Source of the DNA: Caldisericota bacterium
GTDB lineage: Bacteria > Bipolaricaulota > Bipolaricaulia > Bipolaricaulales > Bipolaricaulaceae
Assembly (NCBI GenBank): GCA_013151115.1
Contig: JAADIW010000054.1
Span: 1-11,884 of the forward strand
DNA: 11,884 nt
Reading direction: 5' to 3'
The translations under genes were made by a program, and so were the position numbers. Under the pieces are notes generated by a model. It did no database searches. It saw only the letters and a program-made list of their open reading frames with translations, and was not told where the DNA came from. This document shows, piece by piece, positions 1-6,907 of the stretch (positions are counted from its first letter, which is position 1; the number at the start of each line of letters is the position of its first letter).

Positions 1-549
1 GGTCGTCCCGGCCCCGTGGACCCCGCAGGGGACGATCCACCGGAAGCCATCCGGGTCAGGGTCCACGTTCAGGGCGAGGCCGTGCATGGTGACCCACCTC
101 CGCACGTACACCCCCACCGCGCCCAACTTATCGCGTCCCACCCAGATCCCCGGCCGGCCCGGAATCCGCGCGGCGTCGATCCCGTACGCGGCCGCCACCC
201 GGAGCATCACCTCCTCCAGGGCCCACACGTACCACCGGAGCCGTCGGCCCCAACCGCGGAGATCCAGGATCGGATACAGCACGAGCTGTCCCGGGCCGTG
301 GTAAGTGACGTCCCCCCCGCGTTCGCTCTGGCGCACCCGGATCCCCCGCGCGAGGAGGGCCGCGGGGTCGGCGAGCACATGGCGGGGATCGGCGGAACGG
401 CCCAGCGTGATCACCGGTTCGTGCTCCAGGGAGAGCACGAGGTCCCCGATCTCCCCCCGGCATCGCCGGCGATGCAGGTCACGCTGGAGCTCCAGGGCCT
501 CGTCGTACGGGATGCGCCCGAGATGCGCCCACAGGACCGTTCCCTTCAC
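1..549 (-). CDS. lipB: Octanoyltransferase LipB (partial, C-terminus beyond window)
   Basis: LipB moves the octanoyl group from octanoyl-ACP to a lysine of lipoyl domains, the first step of protein lipoylation in the cytoplasm. The 183 visible codons match the family from the start: a TYHGPGQLV-type motif around residues 82-90 (here VTYHGPGQLVLYP), the catalytic lysine in DKLGAVGV (Lys141), the MHGLALNV stretch that follows it, and the catalytic cysteine in PCGVHG (Cys175). Family members are usually about 210-230 residues, so roughly 30-45 C-terminal residues lie beyond base 1. The start is GTG at 549-547, overlapping the TGA stop of the preceding lipoyl-domain gene (GTGA), which implies translational coupling. 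The frame is uninterrupted. The pairing with a lipoyl-domain gene suggests that protein is its substrate (inference). lipA may follow outside the window. Confidence 0.95.
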   Translation of the reverse strand, partial: MKGTVLWAHLGRIPYDEALELQRDLHRRRCRGEIGDLVLSLEHEPVITLGRSADPRHVLADPAALLARGIRVRQSERGGDVTYHGPGQLVLYPILDLRGWGRRLRWYVWALEEVMLRVAAAYGIDAARIPGRPGIWVGRDKLGAVGVYVRRWVTMHGLALNVDPDPDGFRWIVPCGVHGAGTT

Positions 550-785
550 CCGGACGCCTCCTCGATCTTCCCGATCACGTCCCCGGGCGCGGCGGTCTTC
601 CCCTCGGGGACGAGGATGGCGTAGAGCCTCCCGCCCACGGGCGCCTCGATGACGAAGGTCGCCTTCTCCGCCTCCACCTCCGCCACCGCCTCCCCGGCGT
701 GCACCTCGTCGCCGACCTCGTGGAGCCACCGCACCACCCGCACCTCCTCCACCCCTCCCAGGGGCGGGACGACGATATCCGCCAA
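546..785 (-). CDS. Free-standing lipoyl-domain carrier protein
   Basis: A 79-residue protein consisting only of a biotin/lipoyl-attachment domain of the E2 type. Such domains carry lipoamide as a swinging arm between active sites. The sequence shows VVPPLGG at the N-terminus, the hairpin-turn motif EVEAEKATFVIEAP, in which the lysine (residue 41) is the expected modification site, and the matching half GGRLYAILVPEG. The EKA context points to lipoate; biotin carriers have MKM. No E3-binding or acyltransferase catalytic domain follows, unlike a full E2. The start is chosen as TTG at 785-783, five bases after a GGAGG within AAAGGAGGTGA. A GTG at 791-789 is in frame but lies inside that ribosome-binding site. 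The gene ends in TGA overlapping the GTG of lipB. It could be a split E2 subunit, a GcvH-like carrier or a sulfur-metabolism lipoyl carrier; the sequence does not decide between them. Confidence 0.88.
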   Translation of the reverse strand: MADIVVPPLGGVEEVRVVRWLHEVGDEVHAGEAVAEVEAEKATFVIEAPVGGRLYAILVPEGKTAAPGDVIGKIEEASG

Positions 786-810
786 CGTCACCTCCTTTCA
801 GCCGTTTTTC

Positions 811-816
811 ATTCTA
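811..816 (-). promoter_or_regulatory. Possible -10 element of the lipoyl-carrier/lipB operon
   Basis: On the minus strand this reads TAGAAT, a good -10 hexamer about 25 bases before the TTG start at 785, in an otherwise GC-rich gap. No convincing -35 hexamer is present at 16-18 bases, so the call rests on one element and position. Confidence 0.3.
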
Positions 817-867
817 CCCTAACTTCCCGGCGGGACGCGGGGGCGGGATTTCCGGGGGTCCGGGGGC

Positions 868-873
868 TAAAAT
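868..873 (+). promoter_or_regulatory. Possible -10 element of the substrate-binding protein gene
   Basis: TAAAAT stands out in a GC-rich stretch, 46 bases before the first start codon at 920. Transcription from about 880 would give a leader of about 40 bases made almost entirely of the duplicated element at 887-920. No clear -35 hexamer is visible. Confidence 0.3.
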
Positions 874-886
874 GGCTTGAAATACC

Positions 887-920
887 GGAGGTGACACTCC
901 GACGAGGAGGTGACACTCCG
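887..920 (+). repeat. Tandem duplication of a ribosome-binding element
   Basis: The 15-base sequence GGAGGTGACACTCCG occurs twice without mismatch, at 887-901 and 906-920, separated by ACGA (period 19). Each copy contains a full GGAGG Shine-Dalgarno core and is itself a small inverted repeat, GGAG-gtgaca-CTCC, able to fold a 4-bp hairpin over the core. Only the second copy is correctly placed for the start of the substrate-binding protein (GTG 920 or ATG 923). The first copy has no usable start codon behind it. Confidence 0.85.
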
Positions 921-2410
921 TGATGAAGGCGTTCTTGCCCTTCCTGCTGCTCCTCTGTGGCCTTCCCGCCGTCGGGGGAGAGCTCGTGGTGGCGGTATCC
1001 ACCGAGCCTCCCACCCTGGACCCCACGGCGAACCCCGCCGCGGCCATCGACCTCATCCTCCACCACAACCTCTACGAGTGCCTGGTCCAGGTGGGACCGG
1101 ACGGCGACTTCCGCCCCCAACTCGCCGAGTCCTGGGAGGCCTCAGCCGACGGCCGTACCTGGACGTTTCGGCTGCGGCGAGGGGTACGGTTCCACGACGG
1201 CACACCGTTCGATGCGGAGGCGGTGCGGCGCTCGTTCCTCCGGGCCATGTCCCCGGACACGCCCAATCCCCACCCCGAGTACTACGCCGATATCGCGGCC
1301 GTGGAGGCCGTGGACGCCCACACGGTGCGTTTTCAGCTGAAGGAACCAGTCCCCTACTTCCTCGCGATTCTGGCCCAGGCCGACTCCGCGATCGTCCCCA
1401 AGCCGCGGACGGGCGAGCCGCTGGGAGAGCACCCGGTGGGCACCGGGCCGTTCCGATTCGTCGAGTGGCGCCCGGGCGATCGGATCGTCCTGGAGCGGAA
1501 TCCGGATTATTACATGCCGGAGATCCCGCGCGTGGACAGGGTTTCCTTCCGCTTCATCCCCGATGGCGCGGCGCGGGCCCTGGCGCTGCAGGCCGGCGAC
1601 GTGGACATCGCGGTGGATATCCCTTACCAGACCGCCAAAGCCCTTGAGGGAAACCCGGCCTTCACAGTGGTCTCCGGCCCCATGAACCTCGTCCAGATCC
1701 TCGCCATAAATAACGCCCGCACCCCGTTCGCGGACCTACGGGTACGCCAGGCCATCGCCCACGCCATAGATCGGGAGAAGATCATCGAGCTCGTCGCCCT
1801 GGGATACGCCACCCCCATCGGCGGGCCGATCCCCCCGGGGATGCCTTACTACGTCGACCTGACGGATCTGTACCCCTACGACCCGGAGCGGGCCCGGGAG
1901 CTCCTGGCGGAGGCGGGATACCCGCGGGGGTTCGAGGCCACGATGACCCTCCCCTCCAACTACGAGTTCCACGTGAAGACCGGGGAGCTCATCGCGGCCC
2001 AGCTCGGGGCGGTGGGGATAGGGGTCTCCATCCGGCTCGTGGATTGGGGCACCTGGCTCGAACGGGTCTACGCCCAGGCCGACTACGACCTCACCGTGAT
2101 CGGCCATATCGGGCGGCTCGACCCCGCCCTCATGCTCACCGGATATGGGGCGGAGCGCCCGGATTACTACTTCCGCCGCGGCTGGAGAAACGCCGAGCTG
2201 GAGGAACTCCTGGAGGAAGGGAAGACCTGCATGGACCCCGAGCGGCGCCGGGAGATCTACGCGCGGGCGCAGCGGATCATCGCCGAGGAGGTGGTGAACT
2301 ACTTCATCCAGGACCCCCACCGCATCATCGCCGCCCGGGCGGGGATCGGGGGCCTGGCCGTCTACCCCATCTACGTGCTGGACCTGACCCGGGTGTCCGC
2401 GCTCGACTGA
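920..2410 (+). CDS. ABC transporter substrate-binding protein, family 5 (DppA/OppA type)
   Basis: A periplasmic or cell-surface binding protein that captures peptides, nickel complexes or oligosaccharides for an ABC importer. After a signal peptide (residues 1 to about 19, a lysine then a run of leucines) come the usual SBP_bac_5 landmarks: STEPPTLDP (27-35), the family signature running from LAESWE to GTPFDAEAV (68-102), GTGPFRFVEW (174-183), RQAIAHAIDREKI (about 276-288) and a YDPERARELLAEAGYP segment. Length (496) fits the family. A cysteine at residue 13 is preceded by leucine rather than Gly/Ala/Ser, so it is a poor lipobox; secretion by signal peptidase I is more likely. GTG 920 (9 bases from GGAGG) and ATG 923 (12 bases) are adjacent start options that differ by one residue. 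No permease or ATPase genes are adjacent on the right and the left neighbour is divergent, so this is an orphan binding protein here. The ligand cannot be assigned from sequence. Confidence 0.93.
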   Translation: MMKAFLPFLLLLCGLPAVGGELVVAVSTEPPTLDPTANPAAAIDLILHHNLYECLVQVGPDGDFRPQLAESWEASADGRTWTFRLRRGVRFHDGTPFDAEAVRRSFLRAMSPDTPNPHPEYYADIAAVEAVDAHTVRFQLKEPVPYFLAILAQADSAIVPKPRTGEPLGEHPVGTGPFRFVEWRPGDRIVLERNPDYYMPEIPRVDRVSFRFIPDGAARALALQAGDVDIAVDIPYQTAKALEGNPAFTVVSGPMNLVQILAINNARTPFADLRVRQAIAHAIDREKIIELVALGYATPIGGPIPPGMPYYVDLTDLYPYDPERARELLAEAGYPRGFEATMTLPSNYEFHVKTGELIAAQLGAVGIGVSIRLVDWGTWLERVYAQADYDLTVIGHIGRLDPALMLTGYGAERPDYYFRRGWRNAELEELLEEGKTCMDPERRREIYARAQRIIAEEVVNYFIQDPHRIIAARAGIGGLAVYPIYVLDLTRVSALD

Positions 2411-2417
2411 ACCGGGT

Positions 2418-2457
2418 GCGGGGCGGCCACAAGGCGTGCCGCCCCGCCCGTTTTATT
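2418..2457 (+). terminator. Intrinsic terminator after the substrate-binding protein gene
   Basis: A perfect 10-bp stem (GCGGGGCGGC at 2418-2427 with GCCGCCCCGC at 2438-2447) encloses a 10-base loop and is followed by CCG and then TTTTATTT. It begins 8 bases after the TGA. The T-rich tail overlaps the stop codon of the convergent gene ending at 2453. No T-run follows the stem on the minus strand, so it should act only on plus-strand transcripts. Confidence 0.9.
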
Positions 2458-4661
2458 TAGTGATCGCCTCCAATATAAGTCCCAGATGGTCGGAAAGCGT
2501 GAATGAGGATATCCTTTCGTTGCCTTGACGCCATTGATAGGGTTTCGTGTTGGGACCGGTCTTCTCCGGGCTTCGCCTGATGGACTGCAGTTGTAGCTTC
2601 ACCGGCGACCCTTTCCCCCCCGCGTATACAAATATGTAATCCAACCGCGCCGGCCACCCATCCTCCGTGGCCAGCGTGTTGCCCAGGTTACCCCACGGGC
2701 TGGGAAATCGGCTCCCCCAATCCTTTCCAATCCAAGTGAATCCCGGGTCGCCGGGCCGCAAGGATGCCCACGCGTCTCTCAACCCCAACCCCTGCAATCG
2801 CTGGATTAAGGAAACATATTCGCGAGACGTGGATGGAATCCCGATGTTAGCCCCTTGCGGGGGAACGAGGTCCTTGCCCCAGTTCTTCGGCCGGGGCGCG
2901 GCCACATTGAAATCGCCCGTCAATATGATGGGGTGGTTGTCGGGATCATCGTCGATGCATTTCTTCATGAATCTCACCAGCTCCTCTATCTGTTCCGCCC
3001 TTATCCACGCGTAGTTTTTACCGGCGTAGTCCGCCTGTAAGTGAGTGTTGAAGACGTGTATGTAGCATTGGGGATCGCTGGGGTCGATTTGCACGCGGGC
3101 ATAGAGCGCTCCTTTGCTGGCATGGGCGTCCCAATCCTCTCCGGAGCTGAAAAGGAAAGCACTGGCAGCGATAATCCTGTAAGGAGGCCTCACCAAAATC
3201 ACCAGGCCTCCGTCGATGCGCGTCTCGAGAAACCGGGTGCAATCCGGGCCGGCGACGTAATTGGGTCCGACAACGATCTCCGCGCCGTAATCGTTCGGAT
3301 ACGCGTTTATGAGGCGGATATCGCCCACCCGCTTATCGGCCACTTTTATCTCTTCCAGGTCGGGACTTGCCCCGATCCAGTGTCGGAGCAGGGGCCCCTT
3401 GTCGGTGGACCAAGCCCGCAGGCCCGTAACGCCGGCGACGTCCACATCCTGGAACCATTCCTGGAGGCAAACGATATCAAATCGGTAAGCTCCTCCTTTT
3501 CTGATGAAGTTCATGATCTCCCGTTCCCGTGCCTTGACCGCCCTCGCCCCGACGGTCAACCGTTGGGTGTTCAAAGAGAGTATTTTCAAAAGGACATCCT
3601 GGCAGGCTTTTTTCCGAACGGGAGGGGAAAAACATACCTCACCGAGAGCGTAAACGGTAGTGTTAAACAGGGAGAGACGGAAGAACTCGGTGACAGCTTT
3701 GGGGCCATATCCCTCGGGGCTGAGCTCGAATCCCGCCAGCTGACCCCCCTCGTAAATGGGGGACAGACGGACAGCGACGCCCGCCAAAGGCTTCCCTTCT
3801 TCACAATCGATCAACCGGGCCGTCACCCTTGTCCGTGGATCCAGGGGGACCGAAAGCTCCCCGTTCGTCCCAGTTCTCCCGGACACAACACCGCCGGCTA
3901 CAGGCACGCCATAAGGCCGTTCACCCGGTCCCAAGCACACTGTCCCCACCTCGATGGTGCGTTGGACCCGGCCGCTTGGGTCCATGGAGGAGAGCAGCCG
4001 AAGCCCCTCCCGCGGGATCCGGGTCACGCCGTAACCCGGCGTGGAGATCTCCACTGCCCCCACATCGCCCAGCGTGCGGATCGAAGACCTCCCTTCACGT
4101 GGGAGAAGTCGCGCCGTCACCGGAACCCCCCGCAGGGGCTCGCCGGTATCACAGCGGGTGAGGGTCCCGGACACCCAGGTATCGGGGAGTCGATCGGCGG
4201 GGAGGGAGAACCTCCCCCGGTCGTCGGTGCGGTACCCCGCGGCCCCCGGCACCACCTCGAGGGAGTTCGGCGCTCACGGCGTAGGCCGTGGAGGCCCGGA
4301 AGCGGAGCTCGAAGGTGCCTCCCGCGGCCTCGGGAGGGGGGAGGAAGGAACAAGTAGCCTGGGCGGTGCCGTATCCCGGGGCGGGGGTGAACGTCGCCCA
4401 GGGGGGAAGGGTCACCGCCGCGATGTCAACCCAGTGGGTGGACGGGGCGACGTTGGCGGTCAGCAAGAGCGTCCCCTCCGTCCCCGCCGGGACTCGGCAC
4501 CGTACCAGCCCCTCGGCGGGCTGCTCACAGGTTCCGGGGGTGGTTAGCTGGCACGAGAGGTGCAGGGACACGGCGGCGTAAGGCCCCTCTTCGGAACCGT
4601 ACTGGGCAATCCCCGATAGAGCCCATAGCGCCACGAAAACGACCGACAGAAAACGCCCCAC
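2453..4661 (-). CDS. Secreted multidomain protein with C-terminal EEP (nuclease/phosphodiesterase) domain, frameshifted
   Basis: With one extra base removed, this reads as a protein of about 735 residues. It has a signal peptide (1 to about 20), an N-terminal beta-rich module with four cysteines (37, 45, 55, 104), two related repeats (about 151-245 and 269-347), and an endonuclease/exonuclease/phosphatase domain (about 358-735). EEP catalytic motifs are all visible: LSLNTQ (Asn364), CLQEW (Glu401), NTHLQ (His540), LTGDFN (Asp583, Asn585), LDYIF (Asp674) and LSDHLGL (Asp724, His725). The family hydrolyses phosphodiester bonds in nucleic acids or phospholipids (DNase I, sphingomyelinase); which one applies here is not decidable. 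The start is GTG 4661 with GGAGG nine bases upstream. The frame breaks at 4261-4263: removing one G there joins SAEL to LEVVPGAAG. As written, the signal-peptide frame runs on to 4149 and the EEP frame opens at 4255. The stop is TAA. Confidence 0.82.
4261..4263 (-). other. One-base frameshift site in the secreted EEP gene
   Basis: The minus strand reads GAA CTC CCT CGA in the upstream frame. Dropping one C of the CCC run gives GAA CTC CTC GAG, which joins the two coding frames smoothly. A TGA in the downstream frame just before this point and loss of domain-like sequence in the upstream frame just after it confine the break to about 4257-4280. Confidence 0.8.
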
Positions 4662-4681
4662 AGTCGACCACCTCCACCGTA

Positions 4682-4710
4682 ATTACACGGTCCACGGCCA
4701 AGGGTTTCAA
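4682..4710 (-). promoter_or_regulatory. Promoter of the secreted EEP gene
   Basis: On the minus strand, TTGAAA (plus 4705-4710) is followed by a 17-base spacer and TGTAAT (plus 4682-4687). This is a good sigma-70-type pair ending about 20 bases before the GTG start at 4661. The gene therefore need not depend on the operon upstream of it. Confidence 0.6.
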
Positions 4711-4725
4711 AGCCGTTTCGGCTTT
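4709..4725 (-). terminator. Hairpin between yqeB and the EEP gene, weak terminator or operator
   Basis: A perfect inverted repeat with 7-bp arms and a 3-base loop (minus strand AAAGCCG AAA CGGCTTT) lies 28 bases after the yqeB stop. It ends in only three Ts, which are part of the stem, so as a terminator it is weak. Its right arm overlaps the -35 box of the next gene by two bases, so it could equally be a protein-binding site. Confidence 0.45.
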
Positions 4726-4753
4726 ACAGAAAGGCCCGTGCGATTCGGTGCCC

Positions 4754-5548
4754 TCAGAGGCCGAGGATGTCCAGGGCCTCGAGCACCCCGGCGGCAATCC
4801 GCCAGGAACGCTCCGCCACCCGGAAGCAGACCTGTGGATCCCCCCGGGGATCGATCTCCACCACCTTCGTGCCCGCGGGGACCTCGATGCCGGAACGCAG
4901 GATCCCACGTATCACGCCGTCGCAGAGGGCCCGAAGCTCCTCGCCGCTGCACCAGGCCACCGCCTCGCCCTTCCTTACGCGTTCCCCGATCGCTTTGTAG
5001 CCGAAGAAGTGTCCGGCCCGCGGCGCCCGCAATACCCGTTCCCGGGAGATCCCACCGATGGGACATGGACGATGGGTGACGGGGAGGGGGGAGCCCCGGA
5101 GGTAAACCTTACCGAGGTTAGGTCCTCGGAGGGTCTCCACCGCCGCGTGGCAGTCCACGCCTGCGGTGAAACCCGGCCCCAATCCGATGACGATGGGGGC
5201 CTCGCGGATATGGGTGCCCAGGTTCCGTTTCGCCATGCGGGCGTCCACGATGGCCTCCGGACGTAGCCGTGTTACCGCATCGCCCTCCGGCGCCAACACG
5301 GGGATCGCGCCCAGCTCGGAGAGCTTCAAGGCCTCGTCCGGGGACGCGACCCGCACCGCCTCGTGCCCCTCCACGGCCCACCGGCCCTCGTATACCGCCT
5401 CGGCGAAGACCACCGCCCGCCTGATCGCGAGCGGCTGGGGGAGCTCGGTACAGACCACGCCGAGGCCGCGTTCGCGCAGGCGGATTGCCACCGCGGTGGC
5501 CACATCCCCCGCTCCCCGCACGAGCACCAATTCCCTCATCCCTGCCAT
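4754..5548 (-). CDS. yqeB: YqeB/EF2563-family selenium-dependent molybdenum hydroxylase system protein
   Basis: Members of this family accompany selenium-dependent molybdenum hydroxylases (xanthine dehydrogenase-like enzymes with labile selenium) and are thought to help mature them in the cytoplasm; the biochemical step is not established. The 264-residue product has the family hallmarks: an N-terminal nucleotide-binding turn LVRGAGDVATAVAIRL (9-24), TELPQPLAIRR (35-44), VDARMAKRNLGT (101-112), IGLGPGFTAGVDCHAAVETL (121-140) and EIDPRGD (231-237). Its length is normal. The gene overlaps the end of the hydantoinase gene. Two starts are possible: ATG 5548, with GGGGAG eight bases upstream, chosen here, and ATG 5539, which forms an ATGA overlap with the previous stop. 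A longer frame back to 5725 is antisense-like sequence inside the neighbour and is not used. In E. coli yqeB also lies near hyuA, supporting the assignment. No hydroxylase is in the window. Confidence 0.88.
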   Translation of the reverse strand: MAGMRELVLVRGAGDVATAVAIRLRERGLGVVCTELPQPLAIRRAVVFAEAVYEGRWAVEGHEAVRVASPDEALKLSELGAIPVLAPEGDAVTRLRPEAIVDARMAKRNLGTHIREAPIVIGLGPGFTAGVDCHAAVETLRGPNLGKVYLRGSPLPVTHRPCPIGGISRERVLRAPRAGHFFGYKAIGERVRKGEAVAWCSGEELRALCDGVIRGILRSGIEVPAGTKVVEIDPRGDPQVCFRVAERSWRIAAGVLEALDILGL

Positions 5549-6867
5549 GGAACGAACTCCCCGTGTCCCTCGCTCCCCACGAACTCGCCCTCGCGCACGA
5601 CCCACATCCCCCGGGACATCACCGCCACCGGGCGCCCCTGGAGCTCCATGCCCTCGTAGGGAGAGAAATCGACGTTCATGTGGAGCTGCCGCGTCTCCAC
5701 GGTCCAACGGGCATGGGGATCCCACAGGACGAGATCGGCATCGGCGCCCCGGGCAAGCCTCCCCTTTCGGGGCCAGAGCCCGAAGGCCCGCGCCGGTCCC
5801 TCCGTGAGATAATAGGCGAACTGACGTGGGGAGAGCCTCCCTTTGGCCACCCCCTCGGAGAACAGGAGCGCCGGGAGGAGCTCCGTCCCGGGGAGCCCGG
5901 AGGGGAGCCTCTCCGGATCGTCACGTCCCGCCTCCTTCTGGGAAACGGTGAAGGGACAGTGATCGGTGGATACGGCCGTGAGGAGCTTCCGCTCCAGGGC
6001 CCACCACAGTGTCCCGGCATCCTCGGGCTTCCTGATCGGGGGAGTCACCGAGAAGAGATGCCCGTTCGGGCGCATGTAGACGCGGTCGTCGAGCACAAGG
6101 TAGTGGGGGCAGGTTTCCCCCATGAGGGGGGCCCCCATCCTCCGGGCCGCGAGGTAGGCGGCGAGCCCCCGGGCGCTCGAGATATGGGCGATATAGGTGC
6201 GGCACCCCGTATCCCGGGCCAGGATCCCCACTTCGACGATGGCCACCTCCTCGGCCAGGGCGGGCCTGGCGGCGGGGAACGGCCCCCCGCCCGGGTCCAC
6301 GAGTTCGTCCGCCTCGCAGTGCACCATGGCCACGCCCCCGAGCTCGCGGATCGCCTCCATGGCGGCCCGGAGGTAGCCCAGGGGGGTGCGACGGCCGGAG
6401 TCGGAGTAGGCGGTGTAGAACTTGAAGGAACGGACCCCCATCTCCGCCACCCGGAAGATCTCCCCCGCCCGTTCCGGGCTCCAGCCGATCATCTCGGCAC
6501 GGAGGGCGTAATCGACACACGAGGGACGGGCCTCCTCGAGGCGCCGTTCCAGGGCGTCGGGGAGCGGGACATCGGGGTGGCCCACGGTGAAATCGAGGAA
6601 ACAGGTGATCCCCCCATGGGCGGCCGCCTTGGGTCCCGTGCGGAAATCGTCGGCGGAACGGGTCCCCGCCACCGGGAGGGAGAAATGGACGTGGGCATCG
6701 ATGAACCCTGGGAAGACGAGCAGGCCCCGGGCGCGCACCACCTCGTCCGCCTCCCGGGACACGGCCTTACCCACCCGGGCGATCCGCCCTCCCCGCACGA
6801 GCACATCCGCCTGGAGGGTGCGGCGGGCGGTGACAACCGTGCCCCCGGTTATCAGTATGGACCTCAT
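5536..6867 (-). CDS. Dihydropyrimidinase / D-hydantoinase family amidohydrolase
   Basis: A cytoplasmic metal-dependent cyclic amidohydrolase that opens hydantoin or dihydropyrimidine-type rings. The 443-residue product shows all binuclear-metal ligands: DAHVHF (His59, His61), SFKFYTAY with the lysine to be carboxylated (Lys149), MVHCEA (His183), AHISS (His228) and STDHCPF (Asp302). GGITCFLDF (85-93), ETCPHYL (251-257) and a late NVDFSPYEG segment favour dihydropyrimidinase/hydantoinase over dihydroorotase. Allantoinase or another ring substrate remains possible. ATG 6867 begins a canonical LITGGTVVT strand; its ribosome-binding site is poor. It lies 40 bases after the acyl-CoA synthetase-GNAT gene and overlaps yqeB, so the three are probably one transcript. 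The pairing with YqeB suggests heterocycle breakdown (inference). Confidence 0.92.
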   Translation of the reverse strand: MRSILITGGTVVTARRTLQADVLVRGGRIARVGKAVSREADEVVRARGLLVFPGFIDAHVHFSLPVAGTRSADDFRTGPKAAAHGGITCFLDFTVGHPDVPLPDALERRLEEARPSCVDYALRAEMIGWSPERAGEIFRVAEMGVRSFKFYTAYSDSGRRTPLGYLRAAMEAIRELGGVAMVHCEADELVDPGGGPFPAARPALAEEVAIVEVGILARDTGCRTYIAHISSARGLAAYLAARRMGAPLMGETCPHYLVLDDRVYMRPNGHLFSVTPPIRKPEDAGTLWWALERKLLTAVSTDHCPFTVSQKEAGRDDPERLPSGLPGTELLPALLFSEGVAKGRLSPRQFAYYLTEGPARAFGLWPRKGRLARGADADLVLWDPHARWTVETRQLHMNVDFSPYEGMELQGRPVAVMSRGMWVVREGEFVGSEGHGEFVPWQG

Positions 6868-6907
6868 CTGACAGCACCGGCCGCGGGGCCGAAGCGGGTG
6901 CTGGGCT

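Noticed and set aside
956..958. Cysteine 13 of the substrate-binding protein as a lipoprotein anchor.
   Set aside because: The preceding residues are all leucine. A lipobox needs a small residue before the cysteine, so an ordinary signal peptide is the better reading.
4257..4275. Programmed +1 ribosomal frameshifting in the EEP gene.
   Set aside because: There is no stop codon or rare-codon pause in the upstream frame at the site, and two unrelated genes in the window show the same kind of homopolymer break.
3041..4357. A 438-codon open frame on the plus strand.
   Set aside because: It is antisense to the EEP protein, whose catalytic motifs are clear on the minus strand. Nothing domain-like is seen in this frame.
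5549..5725. An upstream extension of yqeB to 5725.
   Set aside because: The extra residues are Arg/Gly-rich, lie inside the hydantoinase gene and precede the natural family N-terminus (RGAGD).
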